NCBI RefSeq assembly: GCF_003254475.1
Contig: NZ_QFYQ01000001.1
Location: 930,001-994,000 of the forward strand
DNA length: 64,000 nucleotides
Reading direction: 5' to 3'
Source: Phenylobacterium soli
GTDB taxonomy: Bacteria > Pseudomonadota > Alphaproteobacteria > Caulobacterales > Caulobacteraceae
The position numbers and the translations under genes were made by a program. The notes below the pieces were generated by a model. It ran no database searches, was not told the origin of the DNA, and was given only the letters and a program-made list of their open reading frames with translations. Every line of letters starts with the position of its first letter. Positions within the stretch are counted from its first letter, which is position 1. This document shows, piece after piece, positions 25,069 to 33,667 of the stretch.

Positions 25069-26484
25069 ATGACGCGGCACGACCTGGCCCGGCCGACCGA
25101 CCGATCACGCCTGGAGCGGGCTGTCCAGGCGGCCGGCCTCGGCGAGTTCGAGTGGGACCTGGCGCGGGACGTCATCCACGTCAGCCCGCGTATGGCGGCG
25201 ATCACCGGCCTGCCGGAAGGCGAGCACTCGGCCCAGGGCGGCGAGGTCCTCGACGCCTATGTGCATCCGGACGACGTCGGCCTGCTGCGCGCCGACCGGG
25301 CCGCGAACCTGGCGCAGGGGGACGGCTTCGACCTCGAGCTGCGCTACCTGCATCCAAAGGAGCCGGGGCAGCGCTGGATCCGCATCGCCGGGATCATCGT
25401 GCGCGACGCCGCCGGCAAGGCGCGGACCGTCACCGGCGTCGCCGAGGACATCACCGCCCGCAAGACCGAAGAGGAACGCCGCCAGCAACTGATGATCGAG
25501 CTCGATCACCGGGTGAAGAACGTGCTGGCCGCGGTGCAGTCCCTCTCCAGCCAGACCGCCAAGCAGACGACCTCGCTGGAGGCCTTCCTGCAGGCCTTCG
25601 CCGGGCGGCTGAAGGCGATGGCCTCGGCCAACGAGCTCTTGACCGCCGCCCGCTGGCGCGGCGCGGCCATCGACCACCTGGCGGCCGCCGAGCTGGGCGC
25701 CATCGCTCCCGGCCAGACCCGCTGGCAGGGGCCGGAGCTGTTCCTGACGCCGCGGGCGGCCAACGCCCTGGCCCTGGCGCTGCACGAGCTGGCCGCCAAC
25801 GCCGCCAAGTACGGAGCGCTCTCCAACGAGGCCGGCCGCGTGGACGTGCGCTGGGAGCGCCTGGCGGACGGCGGCTTCGAGCTGGTCTGGACCGAGAGCG
25901 GCGGGCCGCGGGTCACCGCGCCAAAGACGCGTGGCTTCGGCTCGACCCTGCTGCAGCAGGTCACCGGGCGCGAGCTGAACGGCGGGGCGAGCGTCGAATA
26001 CCGGCCCTCCGGCGTGCGCGCGACCCTACGGGCCGGGGCGGCGGCGCTGGCGCCGCGTCCGGACACCGTGCCCCAAGCCCCGGCGGCGCGCGCCCCCGAG
26101 GCCGCCGCCCCGGCGGGCCGGGCGGCCAGCCTGAAGGGCGCGCGGGTGCTGATCGTCGAGGACGCGGTGCTGCTGGCGCTGGAGCTGGAGACAGGGCTCT
26201 CCGAAGCCGGCGCCGAGGTCATCGGCCCGGCCTACGAGCTGGAGGAGGCGATGGCCCTGCTCGACCGGCCGATCGACGCGGCGGTGCTCGACGCCAACCT
26301 CAACGGCCAGTCGGTGACGCCCGTGGCCGAGGCCCTGGCGGCGCGGCACGTGCCGTTCGTCTTCGCCACCGGCTACGGCGAGGCGGGCGGGGGGCCCGGC
26401 GGCTTCGACGCGCCGGTGATCCGCAAGCCCTACGACGTGACCCAGGTGGCCGCAGCGGTGGCTGAACTGCTTGCGACGGCTTGA
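25069..26484 (+). CDS. HWE-family sensor histidine kinase with PAS and C-terminal receiver
   Basis: A 471-residue soluble kinase. A PAS/PAC sensor (about 14-133, ending VTGVAEDITARK) is followed by the HWE/HisKA_2-type phosphoacceptor (IELDHRVKNVLAAVQSLS, H147) and ATPase (LALHELAANAAKYGALS, then WTESGG). The C-terminal REC (358-471) has D408 and FATGYG at 432-437, the FAT-GUY receiver signature associated with general-stress signalling through PhyR. No Cys typical of LOV flavin binding is apparent in the PAS. It is divergent from the sigmaT-promoted DUF883 operon, so a role upstream of PhyR/EcfG is plausible but inferred. Confidence 0.88.
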   Translation: MTRHDLARPTDRSRLERAVQAAGLGEFEWDLARDVIHVSPRMAAITGLPEGEHSAQGGEVLDAYVHPDDVGLLRADRAANLAQGDGFDLELRYLHPKEPGQRWIRIAGIIVRDAAGKARTVTGVAEDITARKTEEERRQQLMIELDHRVKNVLAAVQSLSSQTAKQTTSLEAFLQAFAGRLKAMASANELLTAARWRGAAIDHLAAAELGAIAPGQTRWQGPELFLTPRAANALALALHELAANAAKYGALSNEAGRVDVRWERLADGGFELVWTESGGPRVTAPKTRGFGSTLLQQVTGRELNGGASVEYRPSGVRATLRAGAAALAPRPDTVPQAPAARAPEAAAPAGRAASLKGARVLIVEDAVLLALELETGLSEAGAEVIGPAYELEEAMALLDRPIDAAVLDANLNGQSVTPVAEALAARHVPFVFATGYGEAGGGPGGFDAPVIRKPYDVTQVAAAVAELLATA

Positions 26485-26660
26485 CGCTGACCTGAGACAA
26501 GGCGCCGCCTCGACTAAGCCAAGCTGAGCCTTAAGAGTGCGCGACGGGGGATCTGCGGCTCAGTCGCAGAGGCCGGACCGGCGGCCATGGGACATCGCCC
26601 GGATCAAGCGACCCGACCTCCCGCGCCTGGGGCGAACCCAGGGCGCGTCTTGCGCGGGCG

Positions 26661-27878
26661 TCAGACGACGCCCTTCTCGCGCAGCTCCGCCACGCGTTCG
26701 GCGGAGAGGCCGAGCACGCTTTGCAGCACCTCGTCCGTATGCTGGCCCAGCGCCGGCCCCGGCCAGCGCACCTGGCCCGGCGTGGCCGACAGCTTGGGGA
26801 ACGCGTTCTGCATCTTCACCTTGCCGAACACCGGATGCGGCAGCTCGACGATGGCCTCGCGCGCCCGGTACTGCGGATCCTCGAGCATGTCGGGGGCGCG
26901 GAACACGCGGCTAGCCGGCACGCCCTTGGCTTCGAGCAGGGCCAGCAGGTCGTCGAGCTTCTGGCCGCCGGTCCAGTCGGCGATGATGGCGTCGAGCTCG
27001 GCCTGGTTCTGGCCGCGGGCCGCGTGGCTGACGAACTTGGGGTCGGTCTTCAGATCCGGCCGCCCCATGGCCTCGGCGAGGCGGGCGAAGACGGTGTCGC
27101 CGTTGCCGCCGATCAGGATCATGTCGCCCCCGGCGCAGGGGTAGGCGTTGGACGGGGCGATGCCCGGCAGGATCGAGCCCGAGCGCTCGCGGATGTAGCC
27201 GGTCAGGTCGTATTCGGTGACCAGGTTCTCCATCACCGCCAGGACGCTCTCGAAGAGGGCCGCGTCGATTACCTGGCCGCGGCCGGTGCGCTCGCGGGCG
27301 TGCAGGGCCATGGTGATCCCCATGACCGCGTGCATGGCCGCGAGGCTATCGCCGATGGAGATGCCGGCGCGCGCCGGCGGTCGGTCCGGCTCGCCGGTCA
27401 CGTAGCGCAGGCCGCCCATGGCCTCGCCGATCAGGCCGTAGCCGGCGCGCTGGGAATAGGGGCCGGTCTGACCGAAGCCCGAAACCCTCGCCATGATCAG
27501 CTTCGGGTTCTCGGCGGCGAGGCTCTCGTAGGAGAGGCCCCACTTCTCCATGGCGCCGGGGCGAAAGTTCTCGATCACCACGTCGGACGAGGCGATGAGC
27601 TGACGGGCGATCGCCTGGCCCTCCGGCGTGCGCAGGTCGAGGCCGACCGACTTCTTGTTGCGGCCGATCACCGGCCACCAGGGCGACTGGCCCTTGGGCA
27701 GGCTGCGGCCCCACTGGCGCATGGGATCGCCGACGCGGGGGTCCTCGATCTTGATCACCTCGGCCCCGAAGTCGCCGAGGATCTGGCCGCAGAACGGGCC
27801 GGCGATCAGGGTGCCCATCTCGATCACCCGCAGATCGGCCAGCGGTCCTGTGGCGGGCGGGGCGGCGGCGTCGGTCAT
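26661..27878 (-). CDS. CaiB/BaiF family CoA transferase
   Basis: A 405-residue class III CoA transferase. DLRVIEMGTLIAGPFCGQILGDFGAEVIKIE (15-45), GRNKKSVGLDLRTPEGQ, ENFRPGAMEKWGLSYE and ARVSGFGQTGPYSQRAGYG are typical, and the C-terminal GQVRWPGPALGQHTDEVL matches the group containing formyl-/succinyl-CoA transferases. The N-terminal ten residues are Ala/Pro-rich. Specific acid unknown. Paralogue of the 19100-20299 gene, not adjacent to it. Confidence 0.88.
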   Translation of the reverse strand: MTDAAAPPATGPLADLRVIEMGTLIAGPFCGQILGDFGAEVIKIEDPRVGDPMRQWGRSLPKGQSPWWPVIGRNKKSVGLDLRTPEGQAIARQLIASSDVVIENFRPGAMEKWGLSYESLAAENPKLIMARVSGFGQTGPYSQRAGYGLIGEAMGGLRYVTGEPDRPPARAGISIGDSLAAMHAVMGITMALHARERTGRGQVIDAALFESVLAVMENLVTEYDLTGYIRERSGSILPGIAPSNAYPCAGGDMILIGGNGDTVFARLAEAMGRPDLKTDPKFVSHAARGQNQAELDAIIADWTGGQKLDDLLALLEAKGVPASRVFRAPDMLEDPQYRAREAIVELPHPVFGKVKMQNAFPKLSATPGQVRWPGPALGQHTDEVLQSVLGLSAERVAELREKGVV

Positions 27879-27896
27879 GGAGCGGCGGCTTTCGGC

Positions 27897-27922
27897 GGAA
27901 CGGGCGAGGCGACGGTGTCGTT
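27897..27922 (+). promoter_or_regulatory. EcfG/sigmaT-type promoter for DUF4142 gene
   Basis: GGAAC (27897-27901), 17-nt spacer, CGTT (27919-27922), ending 57 bp before the DUF4142 start. The -35 lies just upstream of the CoA transferase start on the other strand. Confidence 0.65.
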
Positions 27923-27979
27923 TTCGGCGAAGGCGTCAGGAGCCGTGCCCTGCGCCGCTTGTCAACGTCCGGAGGCGCC

Positions 27980-28567
27980 ATGCCCCGCCGACTGCCGCTC
28001 CTCGTGTGTCTCCTGGCCGGCCTCGCCGCCTGCGGCAAGGCGGGCGAGGGGGCGCAGCAGGCGGCCTTCACCGCCGACCGCCAGGCGAGCGGCCGGGTCT
28101 CCATGGTGATCGCCGCCGCGCCGTCGCCGCCGACGCCGGCCGCCGACTTCGCGGCCAGGGCCGCGGCCGGCGACGCCTTCGAGCTGCAGGCCGCCCAGGC
28201 GGCGTCACAGCGCGCGGCCAATCCCGAGGTGAAGAGCTTCGCGGCGATGATGCTGCGCGACCACGGCCAGTCGTCCGACGACTTCACGAAGGCCCTGGCG
28301 TCCGCCGGCCAGGCGCTCCCGGCCGGCGGCGCCCTCGACAACGATCAGCAGGCCGCGCTCTCCGAGCTTTCCGGCGCCGATCCGGCGGGCTTCGACAAGG
28401 CCTACATGGCCGGCCAGGTGAAGGCGCACCGGGCAGCCCTGGCGCTGACGCAGGACTACGCCCAGAACGGCGACAACGTGGCGCTGAAGGCGTACGCCAC
28501 CCAGACCCTGCCAGTGATCCAGCACCACTACGAGGTGGCGAGCGCGCTCGCCGACCGGCTGAAATAG
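27980..28567 (+). CDS. DUF4142 domain lipoprotein
   Basis: A 195-residue protein with lipoprotein signal MPRRLPLLVCLLAGLAAC and a ferritin-like helical DUF4142 domain: DFAARAAAGDAFELQAAQAA near residue 55, VKSFAAMMLRDH near 82, HRAALALTQDYAQNG, and LPVIQHHYEVASAL at the end. The ATG at 27980 follows GGAGG; a longer frame starts 21 bases earlier. Family members are envelope stress proteins of unknown activity. An EcfG-type promoter is directly upstream. Confidence 0.82.
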   Translation: MPRRLPLLVCLLAGLAACGKAGEGAQQAAFTADRQASGRVSMVIAAAPSPPTPAADFAARAAAGDAFELQAAQAASQRAANPEVKSFAAMMLRDHGQSSDDFTKALASAGQALPAGGALDNDQQAALSELSGADPAGFDKAYMAGQVKAHRAALALTQDYAQNGDNVALKAYATQTLPVIQHHYEVASALADRLK

Positions 28568-28610
28568 CCGCCGCTTTCCATGGCCGCCCCGCGGGTCTAA
28601 GTCGCTGGAC

Positions 28611-29291
28611 ATGACCTCCTACGTGATCGATCCTCCCGCCACGGTCAGCGCCCCCGTCGACGGCGAGACCGCCCGCTTCCCGGTGCGCCGCATCCTCTGC
28701 GTGGGGCGCAACTACGCCGCCCACCGGCGCGAGATGGGCGGCGATGACCGCGACCCGCCGTTCTTCTTCGCCAAGCCCGCCGACGCCCTGGTCGAGCCGG
28801 GCCGCGACGTCGCCTATCCGCAGCGCACGGCCAACTTCCATCACGAGATCGAGCTGGTGGTCGCCCTGGGGGGCGGCGGCGCGGACCTGCCGGTGGAGAC
28901 GGCGCTGGATCTCGTCTTCGGCTACGCCGTCGGCGTCGACCTGACCCGCCGCGACCTGCAGGCCGCCTCGCGCGACAAGGGCCAGCCGTGGGACAGCGCC
29001 AAGGGATTCGACCAGTCGGCGCCGATGTCGGCGATCCGCCGCTGGAGCGGGGCGCCGCCGCAGGGCCGCATTGCGCTCTCGGTGAACGGCGAGACGCGCC
29101 AGGACGCGACCGTCGCCGACATGATCTGGAACGTCGCCGAGATCATCTCCGAGGCCTCGAAGCTGTGGCGCCTGGCGCCGGGCGACCTGATCTTCACCGG
29201 CACGCCGGAGGGCGTCGGCCCGCTGGTCCGCGGCGACAAGGTCGAGGGCGAGGTCGAGGGCGTCGGAACGCTCGCCTTCGGGATCGTCTGA
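28611..29291 (+). CDS. FAH-family hydrolase (fumarylacetoacetate/fumarylpyruvate hydrolase type)
   Basis: A 226-residue cytosolic C-C bond hydrolase. VGRNYAAHRREMG near 27, FFFAKPADALVEPG near 45, HHEIELVVALG near 73 and TGTPEGVGPLVRGDKVE near 200 are FAH-fold signatures with the H/E/E metal site. The short length matches fumarylpyruvate hydrolase or YcgM-like enzymes better than the ~420-residue fumarylacetoacetase. It is followed after 1 bp by a zeta-class isomerase, so the pair probably isomerises and hydrolyses a ring-cleavage product of gentisate or homogentisate. Confidence 0.87.
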   Translation: MTSYVIDPPATVSAPVDGETARFPVRRILCVGRNYAAHRREMGGDDRDPPFFFAKPADALVEPGRDVAYPQRTANFHHEIELVVALGGGGADLPVETALDLVFGYAVGVDLTRRDLQAASRDKGQPWDSAKGFDQSAPMSAIRRWSGAPPQGRIALSVNGETRQDATVADMIWNVAEIISEASKLWRLAPGDLIFTGTPEGVGPLVRGDKVEGEVEGVGTLAFGIV

Positions 29292-29292
29292 G

Positions 29293-29937
29293 ATGGCCCT
29301 CGTCCTGCACAGCTACTGGCGGGCGACCGCGCCCTACCGGGTGCGGATCGGCCTCAACCTGAAGGGCCTCGAGTACGACTACGCGCCGGTGAACCTCGCC
29401 AAAGGCGTGCAACACGAGGACGCCTACGCCGCGCTCAACCCGCAGGAGCTGACCCCGGCCCTCGTCACCGAGGCCGGGCGGGTGATCACCCAGAGCCTGG
29501 CGATCCTCGAGTGGCTCGAGGAGACCCATCCGGAGCCGGCCCTGTTGCCGGGCAACCCCGAGGACCGGGCGGTGGTGCGCGCCATGGCGGATATCGTCGC
29601 CTGCGACGTCCATCCGCTGAACAACCTGCGGATCCAGCAGCAGCTCACCGCGATGGGCGTCGACGACGCCGGCCGGCAGGCCTGGTCGCAGCGCTGGATC
29701 AACGACGGGTTCAAGGCGTTGGAGCCGATGGTGGCTCGTCATGGGCGGGGCTTCGCCTTTGGCGAGGCGCCGAGCCTGGCCGACTGCTGCCTGATCCCGC
29801 AGGTCTATTCGGCGGAGCGCTACGGTGTCGACGTGGCGCCCTATCCGGCGATCCGCGCGGTGGCCGAGCGGGCGGCGGCTCATCCCGCCTTCGCCGCGGC
29901 CCATCCGGACCGGCAGCCGGACGCCAGGCCCGCCTGA
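29293..29937 (+). CDS. maiA: Maleylacetoacetate / maleylpyruvate isomerase (zeta-class GST)
   Basis: A 214-residue glutathione transferase-fold isomerase. The zeta signature SYWRATAPYRVRIGLNLKGL (6-25; classic SSxAxRVRI) differs at the catalytic position: the usual S-S/C is R-A-T here. LNPQELTPALV, ITQSLAILEWLEETHP and the ADCCLIPQVY block complete the fold. It is coupled to the FAH-family gene, giving the last two steps of homogentisate or gentisate breakdown; no ring-cleaving dioxygenase is in the window. Confidence 0.87.
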   Translation: MALVLHSYWRATAPYRVRIGLNLKGLEYDYAPVNLAKGVQHEDAYAALNPQELTPALVTEAGRVITQSLAILEWLEETHPEPALLPGNPEDRAVVRAMADIVACDVHPLNNLRIQQQLTAMGVDDAGRQAWSQRWINDGFKALEPMVARHGRGFAFGEAPSLADCCLIPQVYSAERYGVDVAPYPAIRAVAERAAAHPAFAAAHPDRQPDARPA

Positions 29938-29998
29938 CCCAACGAAAGTGACGCGACGGAAGCTTGTCGCGCCCGTCCCATCGATCTAGAGGCGCGCC

Positions 29999-30616
29999 AT
30001 GCTCGAGGACCTGAAAGCCAACAACCGCCGCTGGGCCGACAAGAAGACCTCCGTCGACCCGAGCTTCTTCAAGCGCCTAGTGGGCCAGCAAGCGCCGGAA
30101 TACCTGTGGATAGGCTGCTCCGACAGCCGCGTGCCGGCCAACGAGATCATCGATCTCGACCCCGGCGAGGTGTTCGTCCACCGCAACATCGCCAATCTCG
30201 CCCCGCCGCAGGACGCCAACTACCTCAGCGTCCTCCAGTTCGCCGTGGACGTGCTGAAGGTGAAGCACATCCTGGTGGTGGGCCACTACGGCTGCGGCGG
30301 CGTCGCCGCGGCGGTGGACGGCAAGCGCCTGGGCCTGATCGACCACTGGCTGCACCCGATCCGCGAGGTGCACGCCAACCACAAGTGCGAGCTGGACGGG
30401 CTGCCCGACGAGCGCGCGCGCTGGGACCGGCTCGTGGAGCTCAACGTGATCCGGCAGGTGAAGAACGTCGCCTCCGACGTCTTCGTGCAGGACGCCTGGG
30501 CGCGGGGTCAGGACCTCTGCGTCCACGGCTGGGTCTATTCGATCGCCAACGGCCTGATCACCGACCTGAACGTCAGCGTGAGCGGCGTCGAGGCGGCCGA
30601 GGCCCTGACCACCTGA
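29999..30616 (+). CDS. can: Beta-class carbonic anhydrase
   Basis: A 205-residue zinc enzyme hydrating CO2. IGCSDSRVP near residue 38 supplies Cys and Asp, and VGHYGCGGV near 97 supplies His and Cys of the zinc site; the LDPGEVFVHRNIAN loop is intact. Length and sequence fit the Can/YadF type. The C-terminal codons and stop run into a short tandem repeat, followed by a hairpin shared with the convergent oxygenase gene. Confidence 0.95.
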   Translation: MLEDLKANNRRWADKKTSVDPSFFKRLVGQQAPEYLWIGCSDSRVPANEIIDLDPGEVFVHRNIANLAPPQDANYLSVLQFAVDVLKVKHILVVGHYGCGGVAAAVDGKRLGLIDHWLHPIREVHANHKCELDGLPDERARWDRLVELNVIRQVKNVASDVFVQDAWARGQDLCVHGWVYSIANGLITDLNVSVSGVEAAEALTT

Positions 30617-30660
30617 GCGCGCCCACCTGAGCGCGCCCACCTGACCGCGCCCATCTGAGC
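30608..30660. repeat. 14-bp tandem repeat over the carbonic anhydrase stop codon
   Basis: Unit CACCTGAGCGCGCC occurs about four times in a row with increasing divergence (CACCTGAGCGCGCC twice, then CACCTGACCGCGCC, then CATCTGAGCCCGCC). The first copy contains the functional TGA; later copies repeat it out of frame. Likely a slippage-generated microduplication. Confidence 0.75.
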
Positions 30661-30661
30661 C

Positions 30662-30679
30662 CGCCCCGCCAACGGGGCG
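30662..30679. terminator. Stem-loop between can and the 2OG oxygenase
   Basis: CGCCCCG, loop CCAA, CGGGGCG: a 7-bp perfect GC stem between two convergent genes, without a U tract on either strand. Probable bidirectional terminator. Confidence 0.45.
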
Positions 30680-30683
30680 TGAC

Positions 30684-31637
30684 CTAGGCGAGCTTGATCT
30701 CGCGCAGGCGTTCCTGGAGGTACTCGTTGGCCGTGATCGGCGTCGGGTAGCGGTCCGGGTGCTCGGCGTCGACGCAGTTCGGCAGGGTCTCGATCAGGTA
30801 GTCCGAGTTGAAGTGCAGGAAGAACGGCGTCGAGTAGCGCGCAAAGCCGCGCCGCTCGGGCGAAGGATTGACCACCCGGTGCGTGGTGGACGGCAGCCTG
30901 TGGTTGGTCAGGCGCTGCAGCATGTCGCCGATGTTGATGACGAGGGAGCCGGGCGGCGGGTTGATCGCCAGCCAGCTGCCGTCCTTCTCCTTGACCTCCA
31001 GGCCGGCCTCCTCGGCGCCCAGCAGCAGGGTGATGACGTTGATGTCCTCGTGCGCGCCGGCGCGGATGTGCGGCCCGTCCTTCGGCACCGGCGGATAGTG
31101 CAGCAGGCGCAGGATCGAATTGCCCTCGGACACGGTGGTTTCGAAGAAGTGGCGGTCGAGGCCGAGCCAGACGGCGATCGCCTCCAGCACCTTGAAGCCC
31201 ATGGCGTCGAGCGCGCCGTAGAGCCAGCCGACGTTCTTGTGGAACCCGGGGGCGTCGGCGTCGGGCCAGACGTTGTCGGGCATGTGGTCGCGGTAGCGGT
31301 GGCCCTCCGGCAGGTCCCGGCCGACGTGCCAGAACTCCTTGAGGTCGTAGTGGGCGTGGCCCTTGGCGGTCTCGATGCCGAAGGGGGTGTAGCCCCGCTG
31401 GCCCATCACCGGCAGCTTGTACTTCAGCTTGGTCTCTTCCGGCAGGGCGAAGAACTGCTTGGCCGAGCGCAGCGCCAGGTCGATGCGGTCCTGCGGAATG
31501 CCGTGGTCGGCGACGACGGCGAAGCCGTACCGGGCGAAGCTGTCCCCGAGCGCCTTGGAGAAGCCGTCGAAGTCGCGGCTGAAGTCGGCGAAGGAGACGG
31601 GCGCGATGCCGCGCTGGAGGGTGGGAGCCTGGCTCAT
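30684..31637 (-). CDS. Isopenicillin N synthase-like 2-oxoglutarate/Fe(II) oxygenase
   Basis: A 317-residue non-heme iron oxygenase. An N-terminal DIOX_N region (YGFAVVADHGIP near 38) precedes the double-stranded beta-helix with HEDINVITLL (HxD iron ligands near 191-193), distal His in STTHRVVNP and the RYSTPFF motif whose Arg binds 2-oxoglutarate. Similar genes in proteobacteria are annotated as flavonol-synthase/IPNS-like with unknown substrate. No secondary-metabolite genes surround it, so a role in primary or plant-compound metabolism is open. Confidence 0.88.
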   Translation of the reverse strand: MSQAPTLQRGIAPVSFADFSRDFDGFSKALGDSFARYGFAVVADHGIPQDRIDLALRSAKQFFALPEETKLKYKLPVMGQRGYTPFGIETAKGHAHYDLKEFWHVGRDLPEGHRYRDHMPDNVWPDADAPGFHKNVGWLYGALDAMGFKVLEAIAVWLGLDRHFFETTVSEGNSILRLLHYPPVPKDGPHIRAGAHEDINVITLLLGAEEAGLEVKEKDGSWLAINPPPGSLVINIGDMLQRLTNHRLPSTTHRVVNPSPERRGFARYSTPFFLHFNSDYLIETLPNCVDAEHPDRYPTPITANEYLQERLREIKLA

Positions 31638-31662
31638 GGCGCCCTTCCTACACCTGGTCGGA

Positions 31663-33543
31663 TCAGGCCTCCAGACGGCGCGACGTTTGGCGCCCGCCGT
31701 CCTCGCCGGCCTCCTCGTCCTCGTCGGCCTCGGCGATCTTGGCCATCTCGGTGCGGATCAGCCGCTCCCAGGTCTCGCGAGAGGCGCGGGTGGCGCTGAT
31801 GTACTGATCCTCGGCCTGGCCATAGGAGGCCTGCAGCTCGCGGAACAGCTCGTCGTCGTGCTTGCGGAAGAGCACCGCGGCCTTGAGCGCCCGCCGGTCG
31901 GTGAAGCCGAGCTGCTCGAGGGCGTGGCGGCCGAAGTTGAGGGCGCTCTCGTAGGTCTCGCGCTCGACGGCGTCGACGCCGCGCTTGAGCAGCTCGTAGG
32001 CGTGCGGGCGGTCGTAGGCGCGGGCGATGATCGACAGGTGCGGGAAGGCTTCCTTGGCGGCCTCGACGACCTCCAGCGTCTTGTCGCGGTCGTCGATGGC
32101 GACGAGCAGCAGCTTGGCCTTCTCGGCGCCGGCGGTGCGCAGCAGGTCGAGGCGGCTGGCGTCGCCATAGTGCACCCGCCAACCGAAGCGGCGGATGGCG
32201 TCGATCTGCTCGACGCTGGAATCGAGCAGGACGACGTTGAAGTCGTTGGCGATCAGCAGGCGCGCGGCGATCTGACCGAAGCGGCCGAAGCCGGCGATGA
32301 TCGCGTCGGGATCGCCCTCGTCGAAGGGCAGGCGCTCGGGCTCGGCGCGGTCTTCCTGGCGGTCGAGCACCAGCCGGGCGTAGGCGGCGAAGACGAGGGG
32401 CGTGGCGGCCATCGAAACCGCCACGACGGCGGTGAGCAGGCGCGCGTCGGCCGGGTCGAGCACGCGGGCGCCGGCGGCGAAGCCCAGGAGGACGAAGGCG
32501 AACTCGCCGCCCTGGGCGAGGGCCACCGCGCTGGTGCGTGCGGTGCGCTCGGTGAGGCGGAAGAGGCGGCCGACGCCGTACATGGCGACCGCTTTCAGGA
32601 TCATCAGCCCGGCGACCAGCCCGGCGACCAGGGCCGGGCGGGCGGCCACCACGCCGAGGTCGAGCCCCGCGCCGACGGTGATGAAGAAGAGGCCGAGGAA
32701 CAGGCCGCGGAACGGCTCGATGTCGGTCTCGAGCTCGCGGCGGAACTCGCTCTCGGCCAACACGACGCCGGCCAGGAAGGCGCCGAGCGCCGGCGACAGG
32801 CCGACGGTCTCCATCAGGGCGGCGACGGCGACGACGAGCAGGAGCGCGGAGGCGGTGAACATCTCGCGCAGGCGGGCGGCGGCGATGAACCGGAACAGCG
32901 GCCGGGTCAGGTAGCGCCCCGCCACCCAGACGACCACCACGGCGGCCAGCACAGCCAGCGCCCGGGCCCAGCCCGGCAAGCCGTCGAGCAGCAGGGGCTC
33001 GTGGTCGGCGACCGGGACCGCGCCGCCGACCGCGAGCAGGGGCAGGAGGGCGAAGAGCGGGATGACGGCGAGGTCCTGGAAGAGCAGCACGCCGAACGCG
33101 GTCTCGCCGACCGGCCCTTGGCGCAGGCCGCGCTCCTCCAGCCCCTGAAGGACGATGGCGGTGGAGGACATGGCGAGGATCAGGCCGGCGGCGATCCCCG
33201 TGCGCGGGGCGATGCCGAACGCCATGCCGGCCGCGGCGACGAGGGCCGTGGTGGCGAGGAGCTGGCCGAGCCCCAGGCCGAATATCGCGGTGCGCATCCG
33301 CCAGAGGAGGGCCGGGCGCACCTCGAGGCCGATCAGGAAGAGCAGGATGACGACGCCGAACTCGGCGAAGCGCATGACGTCGCCCGCCTGGCCGACGAGG
33401 TTCAGCGCGAACGGCCCGACGACGACGCCGGCCAGCAGGTAGCCCAGCACCGAACCGAGCCCCAGGCGCTTGGCGATCGGGACCGAGATCACCCCGGCCG
33501 CGAGATAGACCAGGGCCTGGATCAGGAGGGCGTTCGAACTCAT
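31663..33543 (-). CDS. Kef-type monovalent cation:proton antiporter (CPA2) with TrkA-N domain
   Basis: A 626-residue protein: about 12 hydrophobic helices of the CPA2 Na+/K+:H+ exchanger fold (residues 1-385; FLIGLEVRPALLW, LLFQDLAVIPL, LGAFLAGVVLAESEFR), then a cytosolic RCK/TrkA-N domain (IIAGFGRFGQIAARLLI, YGDASRLDLL) that binds nucleotide, and an acidic C-terminal tail. It fits KefB/KefC. The ATG at 33543 is preferred over a much longer upstream frame. A second Kef paralogue is at 61349. Confidence 0.92.
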   Translation of the reverse strand: MSSNALLIQALVYLAAGVISVPIAKRLGLGSVLGYLLAGVVVGPFALNLVGQAGDVMRFAEFGVVILLFLIGLEVRPALLWRMRTAIFGLGLGQLLATTALVAAAGMAFGIAPRTGIAAGLILAMSSTAIVLQGLEERGLRQGPVGETAFGVLLFQDLAVIPLFALLPLLAVGGAVPVADHEPLLLDGLPGWARALAVLAAVVVVWVAGRYLTRPLFRFIAAARLREMFTASALLLVVAVAALMETVGLSPALGAFLAGVVLAESEFRRELETDIEPFRGLFLGLFFITVGAGLDLGVVAARPALVAGLVAGLMILKAVAMYGVGRLFRLTERTARTSAVALAQGGEFAFVLLGFAAGARVLDPADARLLTAVVAVSMAATPLVFAAYARLVLDRQEDRAEPERLPFDEGDPDAIIAGFGRFGQIAARLLIANDFNVVLLDSSVEQIDAIRRFGWRVHYGDASRLDLLRTAGAEKAKLLLVAIDDRDKTLEVVEAAKEAFPHLSIIARAYDRPHAYELLKRGVDAVERETYESALNFGRHALEQLGFTDRRALKAAVLFRKHDDELFRELQASYGQAEDQYISATRASRETWERLIRTEMAKIAEADEDEEAGEDGGRQTSRRLEA

Positions 33544-33667
33544 CGCGCGAAAAGAGCCCGGCTGCTCGCCCGGTGCACGCGGTTTTTCGGCTCGCCAAAT
33601 CTCATCAGATGATGAAATAAAGCCGCGACCGGTTCTCAACCCCTCGTTTCGAGCGTAACTAACCGCC

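Noticed and set aside
30608..30660. Small CRISPR array
   Set aside because: Repeats are contiguous 14-bp tandem copies without spacers and no cas genes are nearby.
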